From positions 682,001-746,000 of the forward strand of contig NZ_QKSB01000001.1 in NCBI RefSeq assembly GCF_003234935.1: a stretch of DNA of 64,000 nucleotides. Reading direction: 5' to 3'. Made by a program: the position numbers and the translations under genes. This document shows, piece by piece, positions 54,226 to 62,028 of the stretch (the stretch's first letter is position 1; every line of letters begins with the position of its first letter). The notes under the pieces are model-generated. The model did not search any database. It had not been told where the DNA came from and saw only the letters and a list, made by a program, of their open reading frames with translations. The DNA comes from Putridiphycobacter roseus (GTDB lineage Bacteria; Bacteroidota; Bacteroidia; Flavobacteriales_D; Crocinitomicaceae).

Positions 54226-55767
54226 ATGAAAACAATAAAACTCTTTTTAACTTTTGCTCTGATTGGGGTATTTCAATTAGCTTACGCACAAACAGATATA
54301 ATTGTATCAGGACAATTACTCAATGTTAGCACGGCACCATTTAATGTAGTAACCCTCAACTTTTATGATGGTACATTTGCAACTAGCTCTTCCGCAAATA
54401 CTGATATTAATGGATATTATTCTCACACCTTTCCCGGCACATTAACAAGTGCAGGAACTGTTGAATTAATCGTTCATGATTGTAACAATGACACCATTTT
54501 CGAAACAAAAGCATACAATGTATCTACAGGAGATACTTTAGTTAACTTTACTACATTTGACTATTGTCCTACTACCAATCCTCCAGCGACGAGTAATGTA
54601 TATGCTTCAGGAAACCTAACTAACACCAACTCAGTAGCAATCAGCGTTTTGCTTTCTCTTGTTGATGTTAATGGAAATACAATGAACGCTACCGCTATAA
54701 CAAATACCAATGGCGACTATGCGCAAACATTTTCCACCACTACAACAAGTCAAGGTACCGTTTATATGCAAGTGTTAGATTGCAATGCAGATTCCATTTA
54801 TGAAACTAAAGCATATGATTTAAACGTAAATGACAGTCTTGTTACTTTTACAACAGCCGACTATTGTCCTGCTATAACACCGCCAGTAATGGCAATATAT
54901 GCATCTGGACAATTAACAAATACAGCCTCGGCAGGAATCAATGTATCGCTTGAACTTATGGATGGCGGAAATACAACAAGTGTTACTGTTGTTACAGATG
55001 CCAATGGCGACTATTCACATATATTCTATCCTTCAACCACTCAAGGCACAGTTTATATGCAAGTACAAGATTGCAATGCGGATTCCATTTTTGAAACAAA
55101 ACCATTTGACTATACCACTAATGACACCTTAGTTAATTTCACTACTTTTGATTACTGTCCAGTTACAGTGCCTACTACTTGTCAAGCATACTTTACAGTT
55201 GCACAAGCGACTGGACCAAATGGGGGGACTATAGCTGGATCAGTACAGGTAACTGATGGCTCAACTGCATCCAACCCTGCTAATTTAACTTATACTTGGT
55301 ATTTTGGTGATGGCAGTCCGAACGGTGTTGGCACAGCATTAACGCACAATTACCCTTTAAACGGACCATACGCACTATGTTTAACCATTAATGATGGCTT
55401 AGGATGTATTAGCTCGCATTGTGATACCATTAGTGTTGACGCTTCGGGCTTGTTAGAAAGTGAAGGTTTTACATTGTATATAGGTACGGAGGTCTTAGCA
55501 GTAGAAAAAACGAATTTTTCTTCAGCTGTCAGTATTTATCCAAACCCTGCAAGTGATTTTATCCATATTGAATACAACACAGGAAACAAGGCATTAAATA
55601 GCGTGACCATGTATGATTTAACGGGAAAAGTAGTTTTCGAAAATAACTCCAATAATGGGTCTGCTCATAAAATGACTATAAATACTGAAAATATTGAGAC
55701 TGGTACTTACTTAATTAAGATGTTATTTGATGATGAAATATATAATCAAAAAATAATAATAAAATAA
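54226..55767 (+). CDS. Secreted T9SS type A protein, three repeats plus PKD, second tandem paralogue
   Basis: A 513-residue paralogue of the preceding protein with the same signal peptide pattern (MKTIKLFLTFALIGVFQLAYAQ). It has three copies of the beta module (about 22-117, 118-212, 213-303) where the first paralogue has two, then a PKD-like domain (YTWYFGDGSPNG) and a type A sorting domain (VSIYPNPASDFIHIEY ... TGTYLIKMLF ... YNQKIIIK). Nucleotide stretches are shared between the genes, for instance the words for LNFYDGTFATS, so the duplication is fairly recent. It is followed after 53 bp by an ECF sigma factor gene. Confidence 0.85.
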   Translation: MKTIKLFLTFALIGVFQLAYAQTDIIVSGQLLNVSTAPFNVVTLNFYDGTFATSSSANTDINGYYSHTFPGTLTSAGTVELIVHDCNNDTIFETKAYNVSTGDTLVNFTTFDYCPTTNPPATSNVYASGNLTNTNSVAISVLLSLVDVNGNTMNATAITNTNGDYAQTFSTTTTSQGTVYMQVLDCNADSIYETKAYDLNVNDSLVTFTTADYCPAITPPVMAIYASGQLTNTASAGINVSLELMDGGNTTSVTVVTDANGDYSHIFYPSTTQGTVYMQVQDCNADSIFETKPFDYTTNDTLVNFTTFDYCPVTVPTTCQAYFTVAQATGPNGGTIAGSVQVTDGSTASNPANLTYTWYFGDGSPNGVGTALTHNYPLNGPYALCLTINDGLGCISSHCDTISVDASGLLESEGFTLYIGTEVLAVEKTNFSSAVSIYPNPASDFIHIEYNTGNKALNSVTMYDLTGKVVFENNSNNGSAHKMTINTENIETGTYLIKMLFDDEIYNQKIIIK

Positions 55768-55781
55768 ACTTTCATGTGATG

Positions 55782-55807
55782 AGACGATAGTAATTAAACA
55801 ATCGTCT
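55782..55807 (+). other. Hairpin before the sigma factor start
   Basis: A 7-bp stem (AGACGAT / ATCGTCT) with a 12-base loop ends 13 bp before the GTG of the sigma gene. There is no T run, so it is not a standard terminator; it may slow read-through or affect translation. Confidence 0.4.
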
Positions 55808-55820
55808 TATGTAATATATA

Positions 55821-56348
55821 GTGATACTTGATCCAAAATTATTAAAACGTCTTAAAAAGTTAGACAAAAAAGCACAACTACTATTTTATAGGCAGTGTTT
55901 TAACACACTTATGTCTATATGCGTTAGATACACAAATAATAAGGATGATGCAGCCATATTTGTAAATGAAGCATTTTTAAAAATAATAACCAATATTGAT
56001 AAAATAGATATTGATAAACCATTAGATCCTTGGATGCGAAAAATAGCTGTAAACTGTATTATTGATCACTTTAGAAAAGAAAAAAAAGAAATCAACATTA
56101 GATTAGAAGATAACGCCTATGAAGAAATTGGTGTAGAAAATGAAATAGAACAATTGATAGAGCAGGAATTTATTGAAGACATACTAAGTCAACTTCCTCC
56201 TAAGACAAAACTAGTATTGAATCTTCATTATAGAGAAGGATATTCACATAAAGAAATTGCTGATAAATTAAACATCAGCTTAGAGACTTCGAAATGGCAT
56301 GTAAAATCTGCCCGAAGACAATTAAGAAAAACAAAGATTGCCAATTGA
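55821..56348 (+). CDS. ECF-type RNA polymerase sigma factor
   Basis: A 175-residue sigma-70 family protein of ECF size. Region 2 lies at about 20-90 (FNTLMSICVRYTNNKDDAAIFVNEAFLKI, DPWMRKIAVNCIIDHFRK), region 4 at about 115-170 (LSQLPPKTKLVLNLHYREGYSHKEIADKLNISLETSKWHVKSARRQLRK). The start is GTG at 55821; no ATG is available before region 2. The stop TGA overlaps the TTG start of the next gene (TTGA), which couples it to the membrane-spanning partner that could control it. The two T9SS genes upstream, with a shared non-standard promoter, are candidate targets. Confidence 0.88.
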   Translation: MILDPKLLKRLKKLDKKAQLLFYRQCFNTLMSICVRYTNNKDDAAIFVNEAFLKIITNIDKIDIDKPLDPWMRKIAVNCIIDHFRKEKKEINIRLEDNAYEEIGVENEIEQLIEQEFIEDILSQLPPKTKLVLNLHYREGYSHKEIADKLNISLETSKWHVKSARRQLRKTKIAN

Positions 56349-58057
56349 AAGAAGAGGACGACATAGCGAATTTTATAAATAACTCCCAAGTTGAGTCTTT
56401 TGATATTAAGCAAGAATGGCTCGATAACATGAGTACACAATTAGATGCTTACAATGCTGAAAAGGCAGCAGTAACGCGTAAAAAATGGTGGTTTACATTA
56501 CTTTTAATTCCAGTGATTATTTTTCCAGTTTTTTGGTTAAGTGACACGAAGGTTGAACATTCACCTACCATTACCACTCAAGAGACTAATAATACAGTAT
56601 TAATTGAAAAATCTTTAAATGACCATGCCTTCAAAAAAAGTAACGCTTCAACACCAATCCCAAATGACCATACATCAGATTTAACTTTCGAAAAAACTGC
56701 CATTACAAACTTAGACAAGGCAATACCACCAGTAGAAAAATCAAATAATAACACCCTAAATCCAGCAGCTAATAAGCAGGTAAGTAAGGCGAAAAACAAG
56801 GCCATAAAAAACAAAAAACAACTCAATCCTCAGCCTAAATCATCAGGGAAAATTGCAGTTAAACCAATGTTGAACCACAATTCAAAATCTGATCAAATAG
56901 CTTCAAAAAAGAAAACACTTGACTCAGAAGATCAATTGATTACTCAAAAAGACAACGTAGAAGTTGACCCTGTTGTTGACAATACTTTTAACCCAGCGCT
57001 TCAGAATTTACCTGATGCGCCTAGCACAGTAGATTCAACATCTAGCCCAAGTAAAACAGAACAGCAGTATCAAGATTCGAATCCTGTACCAAATGTAGTT
57101 GAGTACGATAGCGAAAAGGCAGAAACACCAATAGAAACAGCCGAACAATTCGCAACTAATCCAGAAATTAAAACAGCTGCAGATACTTCCATATTATGGG
57201 AAACCCAAGCAATAGCGCCAGCAGCATTAGACTCTACATACCCCGCTGAAATCGAGGAACAAAACACTGACTCAGTGATAGCAATAGCGGCTGATATTAA
57301 AATTGAAGGAGACGATTACAAAAAACCAAAATTATGGATGATTGGTCTTACTTTAGGACCAGACTTATTAAGTAAGCAATTAACCACAAGCAGCGAATTA
57401 CAAAACTTTGAACAAAAGAAAACAGAGGAATTAATTGATAATACTTGGGGGTTTGATTTTGAAATCAATAGACATTTAACACCATGGCTGGTTGTTGGAA
57501 CAGGAATCGGTTTTAAAAAATATCAAGAAGTCAATTCCTACGGTACAGAAACTTTTATCACTATTGACACCACTTATGTAATTGAAGATATTAGTTTCAT
57601 GTATAAGGACAGTACCATTGCAGATTCGGTATTAATTCCTAACTTTTTAACGGTAGCTAAAACAAGCAAAGACTCGGTTGTAGATGACTCTAAACAAGTA
57701 GCGAATGGAACTGTATCAAGCTCCTACATTCAAATACCTATTAATGTGCAATTGATATTTTTGAACAAGAAAAAATTTAACGCATATACCAACCTGGGGC
57801 TTACGGCTGGCTTATTGACAAACAATAGCGGACTTGTTGTGGATTATAACACAAACGAAATAGTGAATTATACTACCAGAAAAATGATTTTTAGCAGTTC
57901 AGTCGGTCTAGGCGTAAACTATAATTTAATTGGTCCACTCGACTTTAAACTCTACGGTGCTTATCGATTTAATTTAACCAATTTCAGTCTAACACCAAAT
58001 GTTGAAAAAAGGTACAATGGCTATCAGTTTAGAACAGGTCTTGTTTTTCACTTTTAA
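56345..58057 (+). CDS. Membrane-anchored protein with outer-membrane barrel, candidate regulator of the ECF sigma factor
   Basis: The likely start is a TTG at 56345 overlapping the sigma stop; an upstream ATG at 56294 would overlap sigma region 4. The 570 residues fall into a short acidic cytoplasmic segment (1-47, with IKQEWLDNMSTQLDAY, like the N-terminal helices of anti-sigma-type partners in Bacteroidota), one helix (48-66, WWFTLLLIPVIIFPVFWLS), a low-complexity Asn/Ser/Thr/Pro/Lys linker (about 67-325) and a C-terminal beta-barrel domain (about 328-570, PorT/OmpA-like, ending YQFRTGLVFHF). If the topology is right, it spans from the inner to the outer membrane. Anti-sigma function is inferred from gene coupling only. 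Confidence 0.75.
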   Translation: MKEEDDIANFINNSQVESFDIKQEWLDNMSTQLDAYNAEKAAVTRKKWWFTLLLIPVIIFPVFWLSDTKVEHSPTITTQETNNTVLIEKSLNDHAFKKSNASTPIPNDHTSDLTFEKTAITNLDKAIPPVEKSNNNTLNPAANKQVSKAKNKAIKNKKQLNPQPKSSGKIAVKPMLNHNSKSDQIASKKKTLDSEDQLITQKDNVEVDPVVDNTFNPALQNLPDAPSTVDSTSSPSKTEQQYQDSNPVPNVVEYDSEKAETPIETAEQFATNPEIKTAADTSILWETQAIAPAALDSTYPAEIEEQNTDSVIAIAADIKIEGDDYKKPKLWMIGLTLGPDLLSKQLTTSSELQNFEQKKTEELIDNTWGFDFEINRHLTPWLVVGTGIGFKKYQEVNSYGTETFITIDTTYVIEDISFMYKDSTIADSVLIPNFLTVAKTSKDSVVDDSKQVANGTVSSSYIQIPINVQLIFLNKKKFNAYTNLGLTAGLLTNNSGLVVDYNTNEIVNYTTRKMIFSSSVGLGVNYNLIGPLDFKLYGAYRFNLTNFSLTPNVEKRYNGYQFRTGLVFHF

Positions 58058-58316
58058 GATAAAAGACATTAAATTATAGACTTATAATTAAAAAAAAGTG
58101 AATAGTTTGCTTTGTACATTTAATGCTAAGCCTTGCATATTAATTTCAAGAACAAATTTTAGGTTATCCAAAATATCTATAGCCGAATAAGTATTATGCC
58201 ATCAACTTATTTTCCATTAAGCGGGAATACACGAAGCTACCTGTACAGGAACTATTTTTCTTCGCTGTTCTCTTTACTTGCTCAGATAAATAAATCATTT
58301 ATTTGCATGTTAAAAT
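58058..58316. other. Intergenic region without recognisable gene
   Basis: About 260 bp of AT-rich sequence between the barrel protein stop and the terminator of the chimeric ORF. No gene, tRNA or repeat is seen; only a short imperfect hairpin after the stop. Confidence 0.6.
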
Positions 58317-58350
58317 AAAAAGGGGCAACAAATTCTGCTGACCCTTTTTT
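58317..58350 (-). terminator. Probable terminator of the chimeric ORF
   Basis: An 8-bp outer stem (AAAAAGGG / CCCTTTTT) with an inner GCA/TGC pairing and T-rich ends on both strands. The six T at 58345-58350 are the left edge of the 97-bp repeat, whose other copy follows a different terminator hairpin. Confidence 0.65.
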
Positions 58351-58441
58351 CTTCATGCCAAATTTCCCTTTTAGAGGAATTACTTTTTGCTTCCTAATAA
58401 TAACAATTCACTAATTTGAACCTCGGTAGTGTATCTTTTTT
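58345..58441 (-). repeat. 97-bp direct repeat of the ssb 3' end, copy 1
   Basis: Identical over 97 bp to 61655-61751, same orientation. It holds the last 20 codons of ssb, its stop and the sequence up to the terminator T run. Both edges lie in homopolymer runs. Confidence 0.97.
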
Positions 58442-58646
58442 TTGCCCCCTCTTCACTGATATCAAAAGCAAAAACCTCTAAATTTTGAGTAGCTGCATAC
58501 ACGGCATTTCGACCTTCTCCTTCAGCAGGCATTAATAGCTTGCCATGCAGATGATACTGTGCAAGTTTTTCTTTAAAAAAAGCATTTGATTCAGTGCCAT
58601 AAGCAAATGGTTTTGCTCCGTAACGTTTTTCCCACATCTCTTTCAT
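58380..58646 (-). pseudogene. Chimeric ORF: methyltransferase N-terminus joined to the SSB C-terminal end
   Basis: An 88-residue open frame. Residues 1-68 are the start of a class I SAM-dependent methyltransferase of the TehB-like kind: MWEKRYGAKPFAYGTESNAFFKEKL, motif I LMPAEGEGRNAVYAA (38-52) and the following strand VFAFDIS (58-64). From about residue 70 the sequence switches in frame to KRYTTEVQISELLLLGSKK, the end of the SSB encoded at 61.7 kb, with 97 bp of identical DNA. The rest of the methyltransferase, including the substrate and later SAM motifs, is missing, so it cannot be an active methyltransferase. The junction falls in an A run. A real recombination or an assembly error are the alternatives. 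Confidence 0.85.
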
Positions 58647-58702
58647 TGTCTCCTATTATTATAAGAAAAAGATATGGTTTAACTATATAAGTTAAGTAGA
58701 AA

Positions 58703-58742
58703 GAAAAAAACACCTCATTTTGGTTTTCCCAAAACAAGGTGT
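58703..58742 (-). terminator. Terminator of the collagen-like protein operon
   Basis: On the minus strand a long stem (ACACCTTGTTTTGG with CCAAAATGAGGTGT, two internal mismatches) is followed by a T run. It lies 118 bp after the collagen-like gene. Confidence 0.8.
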
Positions 58743-58752
58743 ATATCTACAT

Positions 58753-58775
58753 ATGACCTATTTTCAATAGGTCAT
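58753..58775. other. Perfect 10-bp hairpin beside the terminator
   Basis: ATGACCTATT and AATAGGTCAT around a 3-base loop, without a T run. With the adjacent terminator it may protect the 3' end of the message. Confidence 0.5.
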
Positions 58776-58859
58776 AAATATATAACTTACATCAAAAAAA
58801 AGCGAGACGTATTAGAGCCATTTTAATAACTTTATAGTATACAAATTACAGATTTGAAA

Positions 58860-60797
58860 TTATTTTTTATCAGCGAGTTTCTTTAAAATCATATCAATTT
58901 GATTTTGTTGCATTTCTAGTTTAGATTTTAATTCTTCATTTTCAATTTGAACCTCTAGTAGCAATTCTTCTTGTGCCTCAATTATGCTCTTTAAGCCATT
59001 TACAGACTCAGCCGCATCTAAATTTTTCACTTCAACTTCACCAGTGTTTTTATTTTTAATGTATACTAAGTTTTCACCGCTTAACTGCTCAACAGTTCTT
59101 GCTAGTTTTGTCATGTCAACATTAATTATGGTGTCGTTACGCTCACTGTAAAAAGCCCATGCTAAATTTTCACTTGGTCCGTTTGGAATGGCACTAAAAT
59201 TATGGGGCGATATGGTTGTTACATTATTTGATTCGTCTTTCACTTTTATTTCACCGGCGCTGTTCCAAATAGCAGTTTTATTAGTACCAGTTAAAGACCC
59301 AACACTATTCCCACGGTTTAAATATAATATTCCAAACCCGGTTGTTGTCCTTGTTCCTGTTCCGTCCGTGTTACTCCAGTCGGAACCTATAAACACATTA
59401 CCATTCCTCTGAACAATAAGTCCATCTTTCCCCGCTTGAGTCGGAGAAGCAGAATACCTTATTCCCACTGTAAAAACTCTATCTGTAACATTGTATCCAC
59501 CTGCAGGTGTAAAGCTAGTATTATGTAAACCAACACTTACTTCTCCAGGTCCGTAGTTACTTGCTCTACGTCCAATAGCCGCACCAGCCCAGCCATTTGC
59601 AGTTGATCCAGAACCTGCAGCAAGGGAACTGGCAGCGTAGGATATACAGCTAGTTCCCATAACAAATGAGTCGTCCCCTCTTGCTGCACTGTTATTTCCA
59701 AAAGCAGTAGACTGAGCACCAATAGCGAGTGAGTTTCTTCCTCCTGCAAACGAAGAAATACCTATGCTATCCTCATCCCAATTCTTATTTTGGACATACC
59801 CCGCTCTAAACGCCCCTTTACTTTCATCAAAAAACATTCTTTCCCGATTACTATTACTACTTATGTGATCTAACTGATAAGATCCCACAACAAAATCTTT
59901 ACTTATATTAGATGTGCTTGGTCTAATTACCCCTCCACTTTCTTCAAAAACAGAGCTAGAAGCCAAGGGCGAAAGGTCAACCGTAGCTGGATTTCCGTTT
60001 TCAATATTAATTTGTAGGCTATTACCAGTTAGTACGGCAGAAGTTATGTTTTGGTCGTCTCCACCATCTGCACCTTGAGGGCCTGCAGGACCTGTTGGGC
60101 CAGCAACTCCGGTTGCCCCGGTTAAACCAATTGGGCCTTGTGGACCAGTTGATCCGGTTGCGCCTGTTAATCCAGTAGGACCTTGAGCGCCCGTTAAACC
60201 AGGTGATCCAGCAGGACCTGCAACGCCTTGTGAACCTGTTGGACCTGTTGGTCCAGCAGGACCTTGAGGACCAGTTGGACCTGCTACACCTTGAGCGCCA
60301 TCAATTCCATCAGCACCAGCAGGACCTTGAGGACCTGTTAATCCTGTTGGACCTGCAGGGCCTTGCGGGCCAGTTGGCCCGGGTAAAGCACCACTTCCTG
60401 AAGTCTTTGCATACAATGCATAGGGCACACTCATCAGCTGACTTGTGCCTGAAATTGTATACGTGCTCCCTCCTGTAGGGTCCGTTTCTGTTTTAATAAA
60501 ATATGGGCCATTTCCCCAATCTATTACCGAAAAATTTCCAGTAATTACGTTCCCTGCTCCAACCTCTATACTTACTAATCCATTCGTATTCGAATTGGGT
60601 ATTTGGGTTTCAACATAAACTGGCGTTCCAGTAATTGAACCTTGCAAAACACTAATTTTTAATCCAATATTACTATTCGTAATTAAATTATTACTAGCAT
60701 CTCGAATCACAAATTGATACGATATTTTTTCTGGTGCTTGTGCGAACATCATGAGAGACATCAGCATCAAGCTAATTGATAAAATAATTTTTTTCAT
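58860..60797 (-). CDS. Exported collagen-like protein with YadA-like head
   Basis: A 645-residue protein with signal peptide ([20 protein letters not shown]). Residues 22-135 form a Bacteroidota-specific beta domain ([31 protein letters not shown]). Residues 140-244 are 35 uninterrupted Gly-X-Y triplets rich in Pro, Thr and Gln, a collagen-like triple helix. Residues about 347-425 resemble the trimeric adhesin head of YadA ([26 protein letters not shown]). The C-terminus is a coiled coil (about 605-645). All parts fit a homotrimeric fibre. It carries no T9SS sorting domain itself. The gene upstream by 4 bp encodes a small T9SS type A protein. Confidence 0.85.
   Translation of the reverse strand: MKKIILSISLMLMSLMMFAQAPEKISYQFVIRDASNNLITNSNIGLKISVLQGSITGTPVYVETQIPNSNTNGLVSIEVGAGNVITGNFSVIDWGNGPYFIKTETDPTGGSTYTISGTSQLMSVPYALYAKTSGSGALPGPTGPQGPAGPTGLTGPQGPAGADGIDGAQGVAGPTGPQGPAGPTGPTGSQGVAGPAGSPGLTGAQGPTGLTGATGSTGPQGPIGLTGATGVAGPTGPAGPQGADGGDDQNITSAVLTGNSLQINIENGNPATVDLSPLASSSVFEESGGVIRPSTSNISKDFVVGSYQLDHISSNSNRERMFFDESKGAFRAGYVQNKNWDEDSIGISSFAGGRNSLAIGAQSTAFGNNSAARGDDSFVMGTSCISYAASSLAAGSGSTANGWAGAAIGRRASNYGPGEVSVGLHNTSFTPAGGYNVTDRVFTVGIRYSASPTQAGKDGLIVQRNGNVFIGSDWSNTDGTGTRTTTGFGILYLNRGNSVGSLTGTNKTAIWNSAGEIKVKDESNNVTTISPHNFSAIPNGPSENLAWAFYSERNDTIINVDMTKLARTVEQLSGENLVYIKNKNTGEVEVKNLDAAESVNGLKSIIEAQEELLLEVQIENEELKSKLEMQQNQIDMILKKLADKK
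60066..60380 (-). repeat. Gly-X-Y coding repeat
   Basis: 35 consecutive Gly-X-Y codon triplets inside the collagen-like gene. The DNA repeats imperfectly in 9-18-bp units, which invites slippage and change in length. Confidence 0.9.
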
Positions 60798-60801
60798 AGT
60801 T

Positions 60802-61278
60802 TTAGTGTTTTATTAATTTGAAGTTCTTTAAAATTTGGCCTTCTTTTTGAATATTTAGATAATAGCTTCCAGCTGATAAGTTTTCTAGATTAATGCTTGT
60901 TTGGTCCGTATTTAATTTGGCTTCAAGCACAATTTTTCCCTGAAAATTATACAGGCGATAATAAAGACCATCTATATCATAGTCTGATATTTTTAAATGA
61001 ATCAATTTGCTTGAAGGGTTTGGGAATACTACCGCATTGATGCTTGTTTGATAGGAATCCGCACTATTGACATCAATGTCAAAAATTTCAGCAGGTTGTT
61101 GCACCCCTTGGGTTATTACCTCTGAATTATTATCGACTGTCATATAATCTATTTGACCAACTGAATACGACACCGTTCCGCCGCTTCCACTCGCCTCTCC
61201 ACCACATGCTACCGTGTTTGATTGACAGAATGCAATCCGCGAGCTTAATGCTGTTATTAAAACTAACTTTTTTACCAT
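60802..61278 (-). CDS. Small secreted T9SS type A protein, partner of the collagen-like protein
   Basis: A 158-residue exported protein. The signal [19 protein letters not shown] is followed by a short domain ([38 protein letters not shown]) found in many Bacteroidota proteins that precede collagen-like genes, as I recall. The C-terminal 80 residues are a type A sorting domain ([15 protein letters not shown] ... [10 protein letters not shown] ... KNFKLIKH). The stop is 4 bp from the collagen-like start, so both are one operon. It may anchor or help export the fibre. Confidence 0.83.
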   Translation of the reverse strand: MVKKLVLITALSSRIAFCQSNTVACGGEASGSGGTVSYSVGQIDYMTVDNNSEVITQGVQQPAEIFDIDVNSADSYQTSINAVVFPNPSSKLIHLKISDYDIDGLYYRLYNFQGKIVLEAKLNTDQTSINLENLSAGSYYLNIQKEGQILKNFKLIKH

Positions 61279-61624
61279 TTTAAATGTTTAAATGAATTTG
61301 ACCAAACTTACAGCTCTGAGAAGGATTAACTTTAACCCTTTCAGGTGAAAACACTAAAAACAAGTAGTGAAAACCTTCACCCGAACGAATGAAATTTAGT
61401 ACGTTAACATCTATTTATCATCTAGTTAGTATATTTTATGGCTGATAGCATTCTAAATCGATTTTACAGCACCTTCTTGCATATTTTCGAGGTTATTTTG
61501 CTCAAAAACTAAGGAAACGTCATTATTTCAGATAGAAATGAAGGAAATCAAAGTCAAAAATAGACAAGTTTTTGTATAGATATATCTGAGAAATTTAATT
61601 TTGAGTGAGCAAATGACTGGCATA
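61279..61624. other. Intergenic region before the collagen operon
   Basis: About 345 bp between the collagen operon start and the ssb terminator. It holds a promoter element for the minus strand at 61303-61310, and two GTGAAAAC words at 61345 and 61367. No gene is seen. Confidence 0.6.
61303..61310 (-). promoter_or_regulatory. -7 promoter element of the collagen operon
   Basis: TAAGTTTG on the minus strand fits TAnnTTTG and lies 24 bp before the ATG at 61278. No exact TTTG is seen at the expected distance. Confidence 0.5.
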
Positions 61625-61660
61625 AAAAACGCCCAAACATTAATTGTTTGAGCGTTTTTT
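61624..61660 (-). terminator. Intrinsic terminator of ssb
   Basis: A long stem (AAAAAACGC, mismatch, CAAACA / TGTTTG, mismatch, GCGTTTTTT) with a 5-base loop and T runs on both strands. The six T at 61655-61660 are the edge of the 97-bp repeat. Confidence 0.88.
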
Positions 61661-61751
61661 CTTCATGCCAAATTTCCCTTTTAGAGGAATTACTTTTTGC
61701 TTCCTAATAATAACAATTCACTAATTTGAACCTCGGTAGTGTATCTTTTTT
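61655..61751 (-). repeat. 97-bp direct repeat of the ssb 3' end, copy 2 (in ssb)
   Basis: The copy inside the intact ssb gene, identical to 58345-58441. The two copies are 3310 bp apart and in the same orientation. Confidence 0.97.
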
Positions 61752-62028
61752 CGCCTTCCTTATTTTCGTAATTGCGATTGATAATTTTCCCTTCTAAGGC
61801 TATTTCTTGTCCTTTCACTACATACTGCTCAACAATGTCTGCAGTCTTTCCCCAAGCCACTACATTGTGCCATTGTGTGTCTGTTATCTTTTCACCCTTT
61901 GCATTCTTGTAAGTTTCATTAGTGGCAATGGTAAATTTTGCCAATTTGTTGCCATTATCGAAGGTGATTACTTCTGGTGACATTCCTAAATTTCCGATCA
62001 GTTGTACTTTGTTTCTTAAATTGTTCAT
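61690..62028 (-). CDS. ssb: Single-stranded DNA-binding protein, short form
   Basis: A 112-residue OB-fold protein: MNNLRNKVQLIGNLGMSPEV, KLAKFTIATNETYKNAKGE, DTQWHNVVAWGKTADIVEQYV, KGQEIALEGKIINRNYENKEG. The ATG at 62028 is preferred over one at 62109, since the upstream stretch is not SSB-like. It ends at ELLLLGSKK directly after the OB fold and lacks the acidic DDDIPF-type tail with which SSB recruits repair and replication partners. It therefore looks like a short secondary SSB, or one truncated at its 3' end. It is the donor of the 97-bp repeat. Confidence 0.9.
   Translation of the reverse strand: MNNLRNKVQLIGNLGMSPEVITFDNGNKLAKFTIATNETYKNAKGEKITDTQWHNVVAWGKTADIVEQYVVKGQEIALEGKIINRNYENKEGEKRYTTEVQISELLLLGSKK

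Noticed and set aside
56294..56348. ATG at 56294 as start of the barrel protein
   Set aside because: It would overlap sigma region 4 by 55 bp and add a basic Cys-containing stretch that is only the shifted reading of the sigma gene; the TTG at 56345 overlapping the stop fits better.
60066..60380. Short spaced DNA repeats that could be taken for a CRISPR-like array
   Set aside because: They are imperfect 9-18-bp units that encode Gly-X-Y without break; there are no constant-length spacers.
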